Made by a program: the position numbers and the translations under genes. A stretch of 64,000 nt of DNA from G051903925 sp051903925 (lineage in GTDB: Bacteria > Pseudomonadota > Alphaproteobacteria > Zavarziniales > Zavarziniaceae): positions 1,302,001-1,366,000 of the forward strand of contig NZ_CP173678.1 in assembly GCF_051903925.1 (NCBI RefSeq), in the 5' to 3' direction. Each line of letters starts with the position of its first letter. Within the stretch, counting starts at the first letter, position 1. Shown here in pieces: positions 9,797 through 17,626 of this stretch. The notes beneath the pieces were generated by a model that was given only the letters and a program-made list of their open reading frames with translations, was not told the origin of the DNA and did not search any database.

Positions 9797-10828
9797 TCAG
9801 CGGGGCAGGAGCGCCCAGTAGTCGAGGTCGAGGACGACCTGGTCGCCGCTCGCAGGGTGCTCGGCGCAGGGCAGGTTCTTGGTCGCATAGGTGCGCAGGC
9901 GCAGCGCGCCGACATCCGCGCGGCCTGGCAGTTCGGCCCTCTCCAGAACCTCGGTCCAGGCAAAGATCGTGTCGCCGGCGAAGGTGGGCGCCGCGTGGCG
10001 CCCGGCATTGATCCCGGCCAGCAGCCAGGCATTGCCCAGGCCGTTGAAGCTGTGCGCCCGCGCCAGCGAGATGATGTGCCCGCCATAGATCAGGCGCCGG
10101 CCGAAGCGGCCCCTGGCCTCGGTAAACTGGTTGAAATGCACCTTGGCCGTGTTCTGGTAGAGGCGGGTCGCCATCGCGTGCTCCGCCTCCTCGATCGTCA
10201 TGCCGTCGACATGGTCGATCTTCTCCCCCGCCGCATAGTCGCCCCAGCGATGGGGGGAGGCGGACAGCGCGGCATCGAAGCCCGCGGGGGCAAAGCCGGG
10301 CGGCACGAACAGCTCCGCCGGCTTCAGTGCTGCTTCCAGCTTGGGCACCGTCGCCTCGGGCGCCGGCGATGCCTCGTCCCGCTTGCGCACCATGACCCAG
10401 CGGACATAGTCGAGCACGACCTCGTCCCGCTGGTTGACGCCGGTAGAGCGGACCCAGACCGTGCCCGTCTGCTTGTTCGAGTTCTCCTTGACCCCGATCA
10501 CGGTGGAGGTGGTGGAGAGCGTATCGCCGGCCTGGACCCGCGCCAGGAAGCGGCACTCGGCATAGCCCAGGTTGGCGACCGCGTTGAGCGAGATTTCCGG
10601 CACCGTCTTGCCGAAGACGATGTGGAAGACCAGCAGGTCGTCGACGGGCGCCGCCGCCAGCCCGACGCTCTGCGCGAACGTCGTCGCCGACTGCAGGGCG
10701 AAGCGGCTGCCGGTCAGCGCGACATAGAGTGCGATGTCGCCCTCCGTCACCGTGCGCGGCGTGCCGTGCACGATCTCCTGCCCGACGGCAAAATCCTCGA
10801 AATAGTTGCCAGGCCAAGCCTTGGTCAT
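9797..10828 (-). CDS. mcd: Mesaconyl-CoA hydratase (beta-methylmalyl-CoA dehydratase), MaoC fold
   Basis: A 343-residue double hot-dog (MaoC-like) hydratase. The order of blocks (GNYFEDFAVGQEI, TPRTVTEGD, PVDDLLVFHIVFGKTV, DEVVLDYVRWVMV) is very like mesaconyl-CoA hydratase of the ethylmalonyl-CoA pathway, and the length from ATG 10828 is the family length. That start has AAGGGA seven bases upstream; a farther ATG at 10879 would add 17 residues with no such signal. It acts with beta-methylmalyl-CoA lyase in acetyl-CoA assimilation. The gene upstream on the same strand is a CitE-like CoA-ester lyase, which supports a C4/C5-CoA role. Confidence 0.88.
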   Translation of the reverse strand: MTKAWPGNYFEDFAVGQEIVHGTPRTVTEGDIALYVALTGSRFALQSATTFAQSVGLAAAPVDDLLVFHIVFGKTVPEISLNAVANLGYAECRFLARVQAGDTLSTTSTVIGVKENSNKQTGTVWVRSTGVNQRDEVVLDYVRWVMVRKRDEASPAPEATVPKLEAALKPAELFVPPGFAPAGFDAALSASPHRWGDYAAGEKIDHVDGMTIEEAEHAMATRLYQNTAKVHFNQFTEARGRFGRRLIYGGHIISLARAHSFNGLGNAWLLAGINAGRHAAPTFAGDTIFAWTEVLERAELPGRADVGALRLRTYATKNLPCAEHPASGDQVVLDLDYWALLPR

Positions 10829-10884
10829 GCTGGCGTCCCTTGGAACGAGATGGGTTTTGTTCGAATAGGCTGTTTTCAATCCCC

Positions 10885-10982
10885 CCTACGTCCCCCGGTT
10901 TATCCGGGGGACCCATGAACCGACCATCAAGCCCGCGGGGCGGTTACGCCATGGGTGCCCCGGATGAACCGGGGCACGTAGG
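10885..10982. repeat. Long intergenic palindrome between mcd and the CitE-like gene
   Basis: CCTACGTCCCCCGGTTTATCCGGGGGACCCATG-type left arm is mirrored by a right arm CATGGGTGCCCCGGATGAACCGGGGCACGTAGG-type (arms about 33 nt, few mismatches). Each arm holds its own hairpin: CCCCCGG/CCGGGGG on the left and GCCCCGG/CCGGGGC on the right. The four-part symmetric layout is typical of dispersed REP-like elements; here it may also limit read-through between the two genes. Confidence 0.8.
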
Positions 10983-11004
10983 TTGGTGAGGCGTTGACCG
11001 CCCC

Positions 11005-11880
11005 TCAACCCGCGCGGGATGCGATGGCGTCGTGCAGGGCGAGGGTGCGCTGGGCGGCGGCGACGTGCAGGTTCTCGACCAGCTTGCCGTCCACGACGAC
11101 CACCGCCTTGCCCTCCTTCTGGGCCTCGGCAAAGCCCTCGATGATGCGGCGCGCCGATGTCACCTCGGCCTCGCTGGGGGCAAAGACCTCGTTGCAGGGC
11201 GCCACCTGGCTGGGATGGATCAGGGTCTTGCCGTCGAAGCCCATTTCCAGGCCCTGGACGCAGGTGGCGCGGAAGCCCTCCGCATCGTCCAGGCCCAGAT
11301 AGACGCCGTCGAGCACGGTCAGCCCTTCGGCCCGCGCGGCCAGGATGCAGGTACCAAGCGCCACCAGCATGGGCAGGCGCATCGGCGTGTGCCGTGCGTG
11401 CAGGTCCTTGGTCAGGTCGGACGTGCCCATGACGAAGCAGGTCAGGCGCGGCGTCGCCGCCGCGATCTCGGCCGCCGCCAGGATCGCGCGCGGTGTCTCC
11501 ATCATCGCCCACAGGCAAGGGAACTCGGGCGCCCCCAGGGCCTCCAGCCGGGTTTCGACGTCCTGGAGCTGGGCGGCACTCTCGACCTTGGGCACCAGGA
11601 TCGCGTCGCAGCCGGACTTCGCCGCCATTTCCAGGTCGGCAATGCCCCAGGGCGTGTCGAGCGCGTTGATGCGCACGATCAGTTCGCGATGGCCATAGCC
11701 GCCTTGCGCCAGTGCCTCGGCGACCTGCTTGCGCGCGACGTCCTTGGAATCGGGCGACACCGCATCCTCAAGGTCCAGGATCACGGCATCGGCCGGCAGG
11801 GTCCGGGCCTTGTCCATTGCCCGGGCATTGAAGCCCGGCATGTAGAGCACGCTGCGCCGTGGACGGTCTTTGCGGATCAT
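11005..11880 (-). CDS. HpcH/HpaI (CitE-like) CoA-ester lyase or malyl-CoA thioesterase
   Basis: A 291-residue TIM-barrel enzyme of the CitE family. The N-terminal SVLYMPG, the acidic metal loop DLEDAV, VPKVES and the late GKTLIHPSQ block are all in family order. Closest family types by recollection are stand-alone CoA-ester lyases and Mcl2-like (3S)-malyl-CoA thioesterase, not Mcl1, whose N-terminus differs. Placement directly upstream of mesaconyl-CoA hydratase suggests malyl-CoA or methylmalyl-CoA as substrate (inference). ATG 11880 is chosen because GAGGAG precedes it by five bases; an upstream ATG at 11895 lies before that site. Confidence 0.82.
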   Translation of the reverse strand: MIRKDRPRRSVLYMPGFNARAMDKARTLPADAVILDLEDAVSPDSKDVARKQVAEALAQGGYGHRELIVRINALDTPWGIADLEMAAKSGCDAILVPKVESAAQLQDVETRLEALGAPEFPCLWAMMETPRAILAAAEIAAATPRLTCFVMGTSDLTKDLHARHTPMRLPMLVALGTCILAARAEGLTVLDGVYLGLDDAEGFRATCVQGLEMGFDGKTLIHPSQVAPCNEVFAPSEAEVTSARRIIEGFAEAQKEGKAVVVVDGKLVENLHVAAAQRTLALHDAIASRAG

Positions 11881-11981
11881 GCCGCTCCTCTTCATTGAGC
11901 CGTTCTGTCGGGTTTGCTTGGCCCATCCCGCCGCACTGGCTAAGGTCGGGCCTGACGATTTTCAGCGGAATGTGCACGCGA

Positions 11982-12830
11982 ATGGTTGTGCTGTCGATCC
12001 AGTCCCAGGTGGTTGCCGGCCATGTCGGCAATTCCGCTGCAGTCTTCGCCTTGCAACGCCTGGGTTACGAGGTCTGGGCCCTGCCCACCGTCCTGTTCTC
12101 GAACCATCCCGGCCATGGCAGCTTCACGGGCGAGGCGGTTGCGGTCGAGAAGCTGGAGCTCCTGCTCCAGGGGCTGCAGGCACGCGGCCAGCTGGCCCAG
12201 GTGACGGGCGTGCTGACCGGCTACATGGGCACGCTTGCGCATGGCCGCTTCGCGCTGAAGGCGCTTGAGGCGGTGCGCGCCGCAAACCCGGACGCGATCG
12301 ACCTGTGCGACCCCGTGATGGGCGATTCGGACGGCCTCTATGTCAAGGAGGAACTGACCGGCTTCTTCGCGAGCGAGGCGCTGCCACGCGCCGACGTCGC
12401 AACGCCCAACCATTTCGAGTTCGAGATCCTGGCCGGCGAGAAGATCGACAGTGTGGCCGCCGCGATCGCCGCCGCGGAGCGGATCCGCGCGCGGGGGCCG
12501 AAGCGCCTGGTCGTCACCTCGTTCCGGCGGGCGGATGCGCCGGCCGACGTGGTCGAGACCCTGTCGGTCGAGGAGGGCGGCGCCTGGCTGGCCGCGGCAC
12601 CGAAGCTGGCCCGCGTGCCGAACGGCTCCGGCGACCTGTTCGCGGCCCTGCTGCTGGGCTTTCTCCTGCGTGGGACCAAGCTGCCCTTCGCGACCGAGCG
12701 GGCGGTGGGCGGGACCTGGCAGATCCTGGAAGCCAGCGTCGCACGGGGCCTGGACGAACTGGCCCTGATCCCCGCGCAGGATCGCCTGGACGGCCCGCGC
12801 GGCGAGATCACCCTGAGCCGAGTGGTCTGA
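11982..12830 (+). CDS. pdxY: Pyridoxal kinase PdxY
   Basis: A ribokinase-fold enzyme of 282 residues that phosphorylates pyridoxal in the vitamin B6 salvage route. The start MVVLSIQSQVVAGHVGNSA aligns with the substrate loop at the very beginning of PdxY proteins, so ATG 11982 is preferred over ATG 11970; neither has a strong ribosome-binding site. DPVMGD and the late PNGSGDLFAALLLG anion-hole block with the catalytic Asp are present. It is transcribed away from the CitE-like gene, with about 100 bp between the two starts as a shared promoter region. Confidence 0.93.
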   Translation: MVVLSIQSQVVAGHVGNSAAVFALQRLGYEVWALPTVLFSNHPGHGSFTGEAVAVEKLELLLQGLQARGQLAQVTGVLTGYMGTLAHGRFALKALEAVRAANPDAIDLCDPVMGDSDGLYVKEELTGFFASEALPRADVATPNHFEFEILAGEKIDSVAAAIAAAERIRARGPKRLVVTSFRRADAPADVVETLSVEEGGAWLAAAPKLARVPNGSGDLFAALLLGFLLRGTKLPFATERAVGGTWQILEASVARGLDELALIPAQDRLDGPRGEITLSRVV

Positions 12831-12846
12831 CCGCGCAGGCGCTGCG

Positions 12847-13518
12847 TCAGGCCGTCTGGTAGAGGCGGCGCTCCACCAGCGGCGTGCCGCGGCCAAAGGT
12901 CTTGGCGATGGCCAGGACGCCCAGGTCGACCAGCGGTTCCAGCAGCACGACCAGCATGTAGGCCCCGCCGAACGTCGCGATGGAACTCATGTTCTCGGCC
13001 GTGAAGCCGTGGCCATAGAGCGCCCAGAACGCGACCCAGGCGACGATGCCGGCCTGGTAGGCGGTCGAAAGCGCCAGGGCCTGGCTGTACTTCAGGTCCA
13101 CATAGGGGGTGGCCGGCGCCACGATCCGCCGCGCCAGGACCTGGACCGCGAACAGCGGGACCAGCAGCGTCGTCACGTTCATGCCGTATTGCGGCAGGTC
13201 GAACGGGGCAAAGAACACGCCCTGGATCAGCAGGCCGGCGGCCAGGCCGATCGCCGCAGGGCCGGCACCCAGGATCAGGAACAGGGTAGAGCCCAGGATC
13301 AGGTGCACTTCCGACACGCCAACGGGATAGTGCGGGAACAGTTCGAAGAACGAGAAGACTGCGGCGGTCGCGATCAGCGTGGCGCCGACCAGCGAGGGAA
13401 TGCCCCGCTCCCGCACCGTGTCGTAGCACAGCTTCAGCGCATAGGCGCCCGCCCCTGCGGCGGTCGCGTAGCTGAGCCAGATCTTCGCTTCGGCCACCAG
13501 GCCGGGTTCGATATGCAT
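12847..13518 (-). CDS. cbiM: CbiM-type energy-coupling factor (cobalt) transporter membrane component
   Basis: A 223-residue inner-membrane protein with about seven hydrophobic helices. It begins MHIEPG, matching the metal-binding N-terminal Met-His motif of CbiM/NikM, which needs the start at ATG 13518; AAGGAGG lies five bases upstream of it. Mid-protein segments PVGVSEVHLILGS and YGMNVTTL follow the family order. It is preceded by a cobalamin riboswitch, which favours cobalt uptake over nickel. Oddly, no cbiN, cbiQ or cbiO gene lies next to it, so the energising module must be elsewhere or this component works alone. Confidence 0.85.
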   Translation of the reverse strand: MHIEPGLVAEAKIWLSYATAAGAGAYALKLCYDTVRERGIPSLVGATLIATAAVFSFFELFPHYPVGVSEVHLILGSTLFLILGAGPAAIGLAAGLLIQGVFFAPFDLPQYGMNVTTLLVPLFAVQVLARRIVAPATPYVDLKYSQALALSTAYQAGIVAWVAFWALYGHGFTAENMSSIATFGGAYMLVVLLEPLVDLGVLAIAKTFGRGTPLVERRLYQTA

Positions 13519-13562
13519 GCCTGCCTCCTTGGCGGTCGCCTCACCCGACGACCCGGATTGGA

Positions 13563-13775
13563 TTCCCATGCCGCTGGCCGGTCTCCTGACTCGCGGGTCG
13601 AGGCGTCGCCTTCCGTCTTCCCGGGACGCGCTGCACGGGTCGGTGCAGCCCCAGTGACGTCGTGGAAGGCCGCTTGCCGCTCACAGTCGCGGGGGCGGTC
13701 GGGGTTGGGGGCCGGACGGGCCCTTCCCCTGTTCCCGTTTCATCCCCGCCGGATTGCGCCATCGGGGACACCAGA
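13563..13775 (-). promoter_or_regulatory. Cobalamin (B12) riboswitch upstream of cbiM
   Basis: Read on the minus strand, the conserved elements come in order: GGTGTCCCC..GGGGATGAAACGGGAA near 13773-13730, CCCCCGCGACTGTGAGCGG near 13700-13680, CGTCACTGGGG near 13660, GGGAAGACGGAAGGCG near 13620-13605, and the B12 box GAGTCAGGAGACCGGCC at 13592-13576. The box lies about 57 bases before the cbiM start and its 3' part can reach the AAGGAGG ribosome-binding site, so repression of translation initiation by adenosylcobalamin is the likely mode. This is the standard cobalamin aptamer; few alternatives fit. Confidence 0.93.
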
Positions 13776-13900
13776 TGCATCCCCGATGCAGCCCGGTGAA
13801 CGGCCCCATGTCAAGCCGCGCGGTCGGCCTGATCGTCGGTGGGAAAGTCGCCGTTAACCTCTGGGGCGCATGGTGGCGGCATTCGCCGGAGTGCCCCGCC

Positions 13901-14341
13901 ATGCGTCTGTCCCTGCTGCTCGTCCCTGCGCTCCTGGTGCCGCTCTCCACCGCGTGGGCCGGGGACCAGTCCGGCCTGTTGCGCGCGACCATGGATCCGG
14001 CGCCCGCCAGCGCCAATATGCTGGTGGTCAGCCTTGAAGGCCCGGGCAGTGGCGGGGAGGGCGCGCTGTTCGTCGGGGCCCTGGCCGGGCAGGGCCTGGC
14101 GGCGCGTGGCCTGGTGCCGGGCGCGCTGACCCAGGATGGTCTGGCCAACCGGATGCACGTCACGATTGCTGGCGCCGGCACCCTGGCCGCCTTCGCACAG
14201 GCGGGTCAAGGCAACGTGATTACGGCGACCGTCCAGGGCAGCGGCAACCAGGTCGCCATCGAACAGGTCGGCGATGGAAACAGCGCCGCCATCGTCCAGA
14301 TGGGCAATGGCAACACGATTGGTGTCTTCCAGGGCATGTGA
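13901..14341 (+). CDS. Curlin-repeat protein (CsgB/CsgA-like minor subunit)
   Basis: A 146-residue secreted protein. ATG 13901 starts a clean signal peptide ending in STAWA; frames open upstream but would add a non-signal leader. The C-terminal third has curlin repeats of the form Gx-GNxxxxxxxGxxN: GQGNVITATVQGSGN, QVAIEQVGDGN, AAIVQMGNGN. Only about two to three repeats are present, so a nucleator or minor subunit role like CsgB is more likely than a main fibre subunit (inference). It is followed 35 bp later by a second curlin-like gene. Confidence 0.75.
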   Translation: MRLSLLLVPALLVPLSTAWAGDQSGLLRATMDPAPASANMLVVSLEGPGSGGEGALFVGALAGQGLAARGLVPGALTQDGLANRMHVTIAGAGTLAAFAQAGQGNVITATVQGSGNQVAIEQVGDGNSAAIVQMGNGNTIGVFQGM

Positions 14342-14376
14342 TACGCTTAACTCTCGAATGAGTTGAGGTGCCCGCC

Positions 14377-15132
14377 GTGTCCGCTTCCGCAGTGCAATCG
14401 ACGACGGCCGGTCTTGCCCTGCGCCTGCTGGTGCTGGGCATGGCGGTCGCTGGCGCAACGCCCGCGCTGGCGGGGGACCAGAACCAGATCTTCCTGCGTC
14501 AGGAAAGTCCCGCCAATCCCAGCCAGGGCAATGTCCTGGTCGTGGACCAGTCGGCGGCACTGGGGGCCAGCGTGGCGGGCCCCAGCCAGTCCCTGCTGGA
14601 TGCCGTGGATGGTGCGGGCGGCAGCGGCGTCGCGGGCCTGCCGAGCCTGCTGGGCCTGCCCGGCGACGCGCCCGCGCTGCAGCGCGGGGTCGGCAACGAC
14701 GCGACGGTGATCCAGACCGGGGCCGGCGCCAACGTCATGCTGCTGCAGCAGAACATGGCCGACATCGGCGTTCCCGCCACCGGCCTGACCGGCCAGCAGG
14801 CCCGCGTCGAGGCGGCAAGTGGTGCAGCCGGTGCCGTCGTCCAGAGGGGCGACGCGAACGAGGCCCGGCTGGTCCTGGAGCAGCAGGCGACCGGCCTGGT
14901 GGCGCAGACCGGGACCGAGCTCAAGGCCGATCTTTCGGTCGGCCCCGGGGGGACGGGCCAGATCATCCAGAACGGCAGCAACATCGACTCCGGGCCCGTC
15001 GTGGTGACGACTGGCGGCAGCGTCATCTATGTGCAGAACGGGACCAACATCCAGCCGATCGGGGCGACCGGACTCAACGTCATCTCCTCGACCAATATCG
15101 GCGCCATCGCGATCACGCAGACCGGTTATTGA
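14377..15132 (+). CDS. Curlin-like secreted protein, second copy
   Basis: About 251 residues with a signal peptide ending in PALA (then GDQNQIFLRQ). Gln/Asn/Gly-rich strand-turn units recur: GNDATVIQTGAGAN, AVVQRGDANEARLVLEQQ, GQIIQNGSN, VIYVQNGTN, and a terminal AITQTGY. These are degenerate curlin repeats separated by a non-repetitive Ala/Gly/Ser block. GTG 14377 is chosen because TTGAGG lies eight bases before it; GTG 14368 overlaps that site. It probably forms part of the amyloid fibre or caps it. The next gene follows by 43 bp on the same strand. Confidence 0.7.
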   Translation: MSASAVQSTTAGLALRLLVLGMAVAGATPALAGDQNQIFLRQESPANPSQGNVLVVDQSAALGASVAGPSQSLLDAVDGAGGSGVAGLPSLLGLPGDAPALQRGVGNDATVIQTGAGANVMLLQQNMADIGVPATGLTGQQARVEAASGAAGAVVQRGDANEARLVLEQQATGLVAQTGTELKADLSVGPGGTGQIIQNGSNIDSGPVVVTTGGSVIYVQNGTNIQPIGATGLNVISSTNIGAIAITQTGY

Positions 15133-15175
15133 TCGCCAGGGTGGTCCGGACTTGATCCAGCAAGCAGGGGTTTTG

Positions 15176-15901
15176 ATGCGCGTCCCGTCAGCGGCAGCCG
15201 CGGTCCTGGTCATGAGCTGTCTTCACGCCCTGCCCGTCCAGGCGCAAAGCAGGGACGAATTCATCCAGGCCTTTGCCGGCGAATGGCGCGTGGTGGATGC
15301 ACGCTTCGCGGCGCCGGACAGCCCCTGCCTGCTGAGCCTGAGCCGAGAGCCGCGCGACGATGCCTATGCTGTCGCGCAGACCGGCTGCAAGGCCGAGCTG
15401 GCCAATGTCCGCCAGTGGAACATCGCCAACAGCCGCATGGTCCTGGGCGACGGGACGGCGCCGGTCGTGACCCTGGGCGGCACCCAGCGCCGCATGAGCG
15501 GCACCAGCAGCGATGGCACTCCCTTCGTGCTGGAGCGGACCATGCCGGGCGACGTCGACAGCCTGGCCGCAGCACGCCAGGCCTATGGCTGCTATTTCGA
15601 AGGCTTCACCAGCCAGTGCGCGCCTGCGGACGCGGTCCAGGCGCCGACGCCCCAGGGCGATGGCACGTCGCGGGTCAAGGTCCTGGTCAACCTCAACGTG
15701 CGGGTCGAGGCGCGGGGCGATTCCGACATCCTGGGCGTGGTCCCGGCGGACAGCTGCGTGGTTGTCGACGCCTGTGTCACGACCACGGACGGCGCCTGGT
15801 GCCGGGCCGGGTTCGGCGACAAGCAGGGCTGGCTGCGAAAGCTGGCGCTGCGCCGCGATACATGGCCGGTGGTCACCTACGCCAATTCCTGCCCCGGTTG
15901 A
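15176..15901 (+). CDS. Secreted AprI/Inh-like plus SH3 domain protein in the curli locus
   Basis: A 241-residue protein with a signal peptide (about residues 1-23, ending PVQAQ). Residues about 27-125 resemble the AprI/Inh (metalloprotease inhibitor, lipocalin-like) fold: FAGEWRVVD, CLLSLSRE, a second Cys in QTGCKAEL, then a strand ending LERT. Residues about 160-230 are a bacterial SH3 domain (VNLNVRVEARGDSDILGVV .. GWLRKLAL) with several Cys that could pair in the periplasm. AGGGG precedes the ATG. Its place after two curlin genes and convergent with csgG suggests a curli accessory role, perhaps a chaperone or inhibitor in place of CsgC/CsgE. That role is inference. Confidence 0.6.
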   Translation: MRVPSAAAAVLVMSCLHALPVQAQSRDEFIQAFAGEWRVVDARFAAPDSPCLLSLSREPRDDAYAVAQTGCKAELANVRQWNIANSRMVLGDGTAPVVTLGGTQRRMSGTSSDGTPFVLERTMPGDVDSLAAARQAYGCYFEGFTSQCAPADAVQAPTPQGDGTSRVKVLVNLNVRVEARGDSDILGVVPADSCVVVDACVTTTDGAWCRAGFGDKQGWLRKLALRRDTWPVVTYANSCPG

Positions 15902-15980
15902 GTGGCCTGGCCCTGCGGCCTGGGGCAGGGCGCCCGGTCCGGCCGATCGCCCTGTCCCGTTGATCGACCTGTCCCCTTGG

Positions 15981-17039
15981 TCAAACGGGCCAGGCGGATC
16001 CAGGAAGCGCGCCCACGACTTCGCCTGCCTCGGGCGGTGGGGGCGGCGGCAGGGGGGCGACCGGGTTGGATCCCGGCGGCGTTGGCCCTGAGGCCGAGGC
16101 GGCAGGGGCTGCGGGCGGGCTGACCGCGGCGGCACCGATCGGATCGGGCGTATCGGGCGGCGGCACGCTGGTTGCCGTGGGCGGCGGATCGTCGCCGTAC
16201 TTCTCCTGCCGGTATTCGGCGATCACGGCGGCCCCCGCGGCCGGATCGGCGAAGCGCCAAATGCCCAGTTCCGCCCCCTCCGCCACGATGGCGATCACCG
16301 CCTTCTCGATCGCCTGCTGGACCGCGATCTGGCGCGGTTCGTTCTGGGTGATGCCGGCTTCCGCTTCCAGGATCTTGTCGATCGAGACATAGCGGAAGGC
16401 GCCGGCCTGCAGCGCCTGGGAGGCGATGACCTTGTGCGTGGTGACGCTGGCCAGGACCTCCCCCGTCTTGGTGGAGACGACGCGCAGGGTCACGGTCACG
16501 GTGTCCTGCTGCCACTTGCCGTCGCCGCCAATGCCCAGGATCCGCGCGCCGATGCCGCCGGTCATGGTGTTGGTGTCATAGCCGCTGATGCCGCCCTGCA
16601 TGATGATGCCGGCATGTTCGAGCGGCGGCAGGATGCCCTCCGCCACCCGCTGCTCGCCCAGATAGAGGCGGCGCATCTCGGTGACGATCTGCCGTTCCTT
16701 CAGGATATCGTCCAGTCGCGCGCGGTCCAGCACGGTGAACCAGCGCCGCTCGCCCGCGTCCTGCAGTGCCTTGATCAGCAGCGGGGCGCCGCCCTGCGTG
16801 ACGGCGCGGGACAGGGTCTGGACGTTGTCCCGCTCCTTGAACTGGCCCGTCAGGTCGGGGAAATCATAGACCGCTACCGGAATCCGGGCCTCGGGCGCGG
16901 GCAATGCGCGCAACGCATAGTTCTGCGCCGTGAGTGGCGCCACGGCGGGTGGGACGAAGCCCTCGCTGGGACGCGAGCAGGCGCCGAGGAGGAGGGCGGC
17001 CATCAGCGCGAGCGCGGCCGGGATACGATTGGGCGTCAA
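15981..17039 (-). CDS. csgG: CsgG curli secretion channel lipoprotein
   Basis: Outer-membrane lipoprotein that forms the nonameric curlin export pore. From TTG 17039 the product begins MTPNRIPAALALMAALLLGAC, a good lipoprotein signal with Cys21; the internal ATG at 17003 would leave too short a signal. GGGGAC lies about six bases before TTG. Body motifs match CsgG: IPVAVYDFPDLTGQFK, VTQGGAPLLIKAL, LDRARLDDILKERQI, a barrel segment around GGISGYDTNTMTGGIG, and a final helix AIEKAVIAIVAEG. The protein is 352 residues against about 277 in Escherichia coli because of a Pro/Ala-rich tail of roughly 80 residues. Confidence 0.92.
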   Translation of the reverse strand: MTPNRIPAALALMAALLLGACSRPSEGFVPPAVAPLTAQNYALRALPAPEARIPVAVYDFPDLTGQFKERDNVQTLSRAVTQGGAPLLIKALQDAGERRWFTVLDRARLDDILKERQIVTEMRRLYLGEQRVAEGILPPLEHAGIIMQGGISGYDTNTMTGGIGARILGIGGDGKWQQDTVTVTLRVVSTKTGEVLASVTTHKVIASQALQAGAFRYVSIDKILEAEAGITQNEPRQIAVQQAIEKAVIAIVAEGAELGIWRFADPAAGAAVIAEYRQEKYGDDPPPTATSVPPPDTPDPIGAAAVSPPAAPAASASGPTPPGSNPVAPLPPPPPPEAGEVVGALPGSAWPV

Positions 17040-17098
17040 GTCTGTCCCCAGGATGCCATCGTCGGGTGCGGCCGCGCAGGCACGGCGCGACCAGCGGT

Positions 17099-17626
17099 TC
17101 AGTTGAGGCCGGCGCCCAGGCCGCCCGACAGCGTCCCGGTGGTCAGGGCAGGGGACAGGCCGGTGGACGAGACCAGTTGCGGCACCACGATCTCGGTAAT
17201 GCCGTTGGGGTCCTCGATCACCAGGCGGATCGAGTCCAGCGTGCGCTCGAAGGTGACGGTCGTATCGCCAAAGCGCACGGTGCCGCTGTCCTGCGGATTC
17301 TCGCCAAAGATCGCATCCGTGACCTGGCTGGCCAGGGCGGAGAGCAGGCGGCTCTGCAACTGGCGCACGAACAGGTCGGCATCGGTGGAGCCGCCGCCCG
17401 TCGAGCCGCCCAGGCCGTCCGTCGCGGCCGAGCGGCCCGCCGTCGCGGTGCGCTGCGCCGTGGCCAGGCTTTGCAGGTGGGCGGAGTTGAGCGGACTGCC
17501 CCCGAAGGACGGGTTGATCGGCGTGTAGACCAGGTCGCCTGCCTGGCTGGTGCCGGACATGGCGCCCAGGATCGCGCCCAGGGCGAGCACGACCGCGCAT
17601 GCCGCCCGCTTCACCTTGAGGTGCAT
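17099..17626 (-). CDS. csgF: CsgF curli assembly factor
   Basis: Secreted partner of CsgG that couples curlin nucleation to the pore. After a signal peptide ending TSQA, the mature start GDLVYTPINPSFGGSPLNSA carries the NPxFGG signature by which CsgF inserts its N-terminus in the CsgG channel. The length (175 residues) exceeds E. coli CsgF (138) through a Gly/Ser/Thr linker after residue 60. ATG 17626 follows AGGGGAG by about 11 bases; an in-frame GTG at 17638 overlaps that site. csgG follows 59 bp downstream, so the two form an operon. No csgE gene is present. Confidence 0.9.
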   Translation of the reverse strand: MHLKVKRAACAVVLALGAILGAMSGTSQAGDLVYTPINPSFGGSPLNSAHLQSLATAQRTATAGRSAATDGLGGSTGGGSTDADLFVRQLQSRLLSALASQVTDAIFGENPQDSGTVRFGDTTVTFERTLDSIRLVIEDPNGITEIVVPQLVSSTGLSPALTTGTLSGGLGAGLN

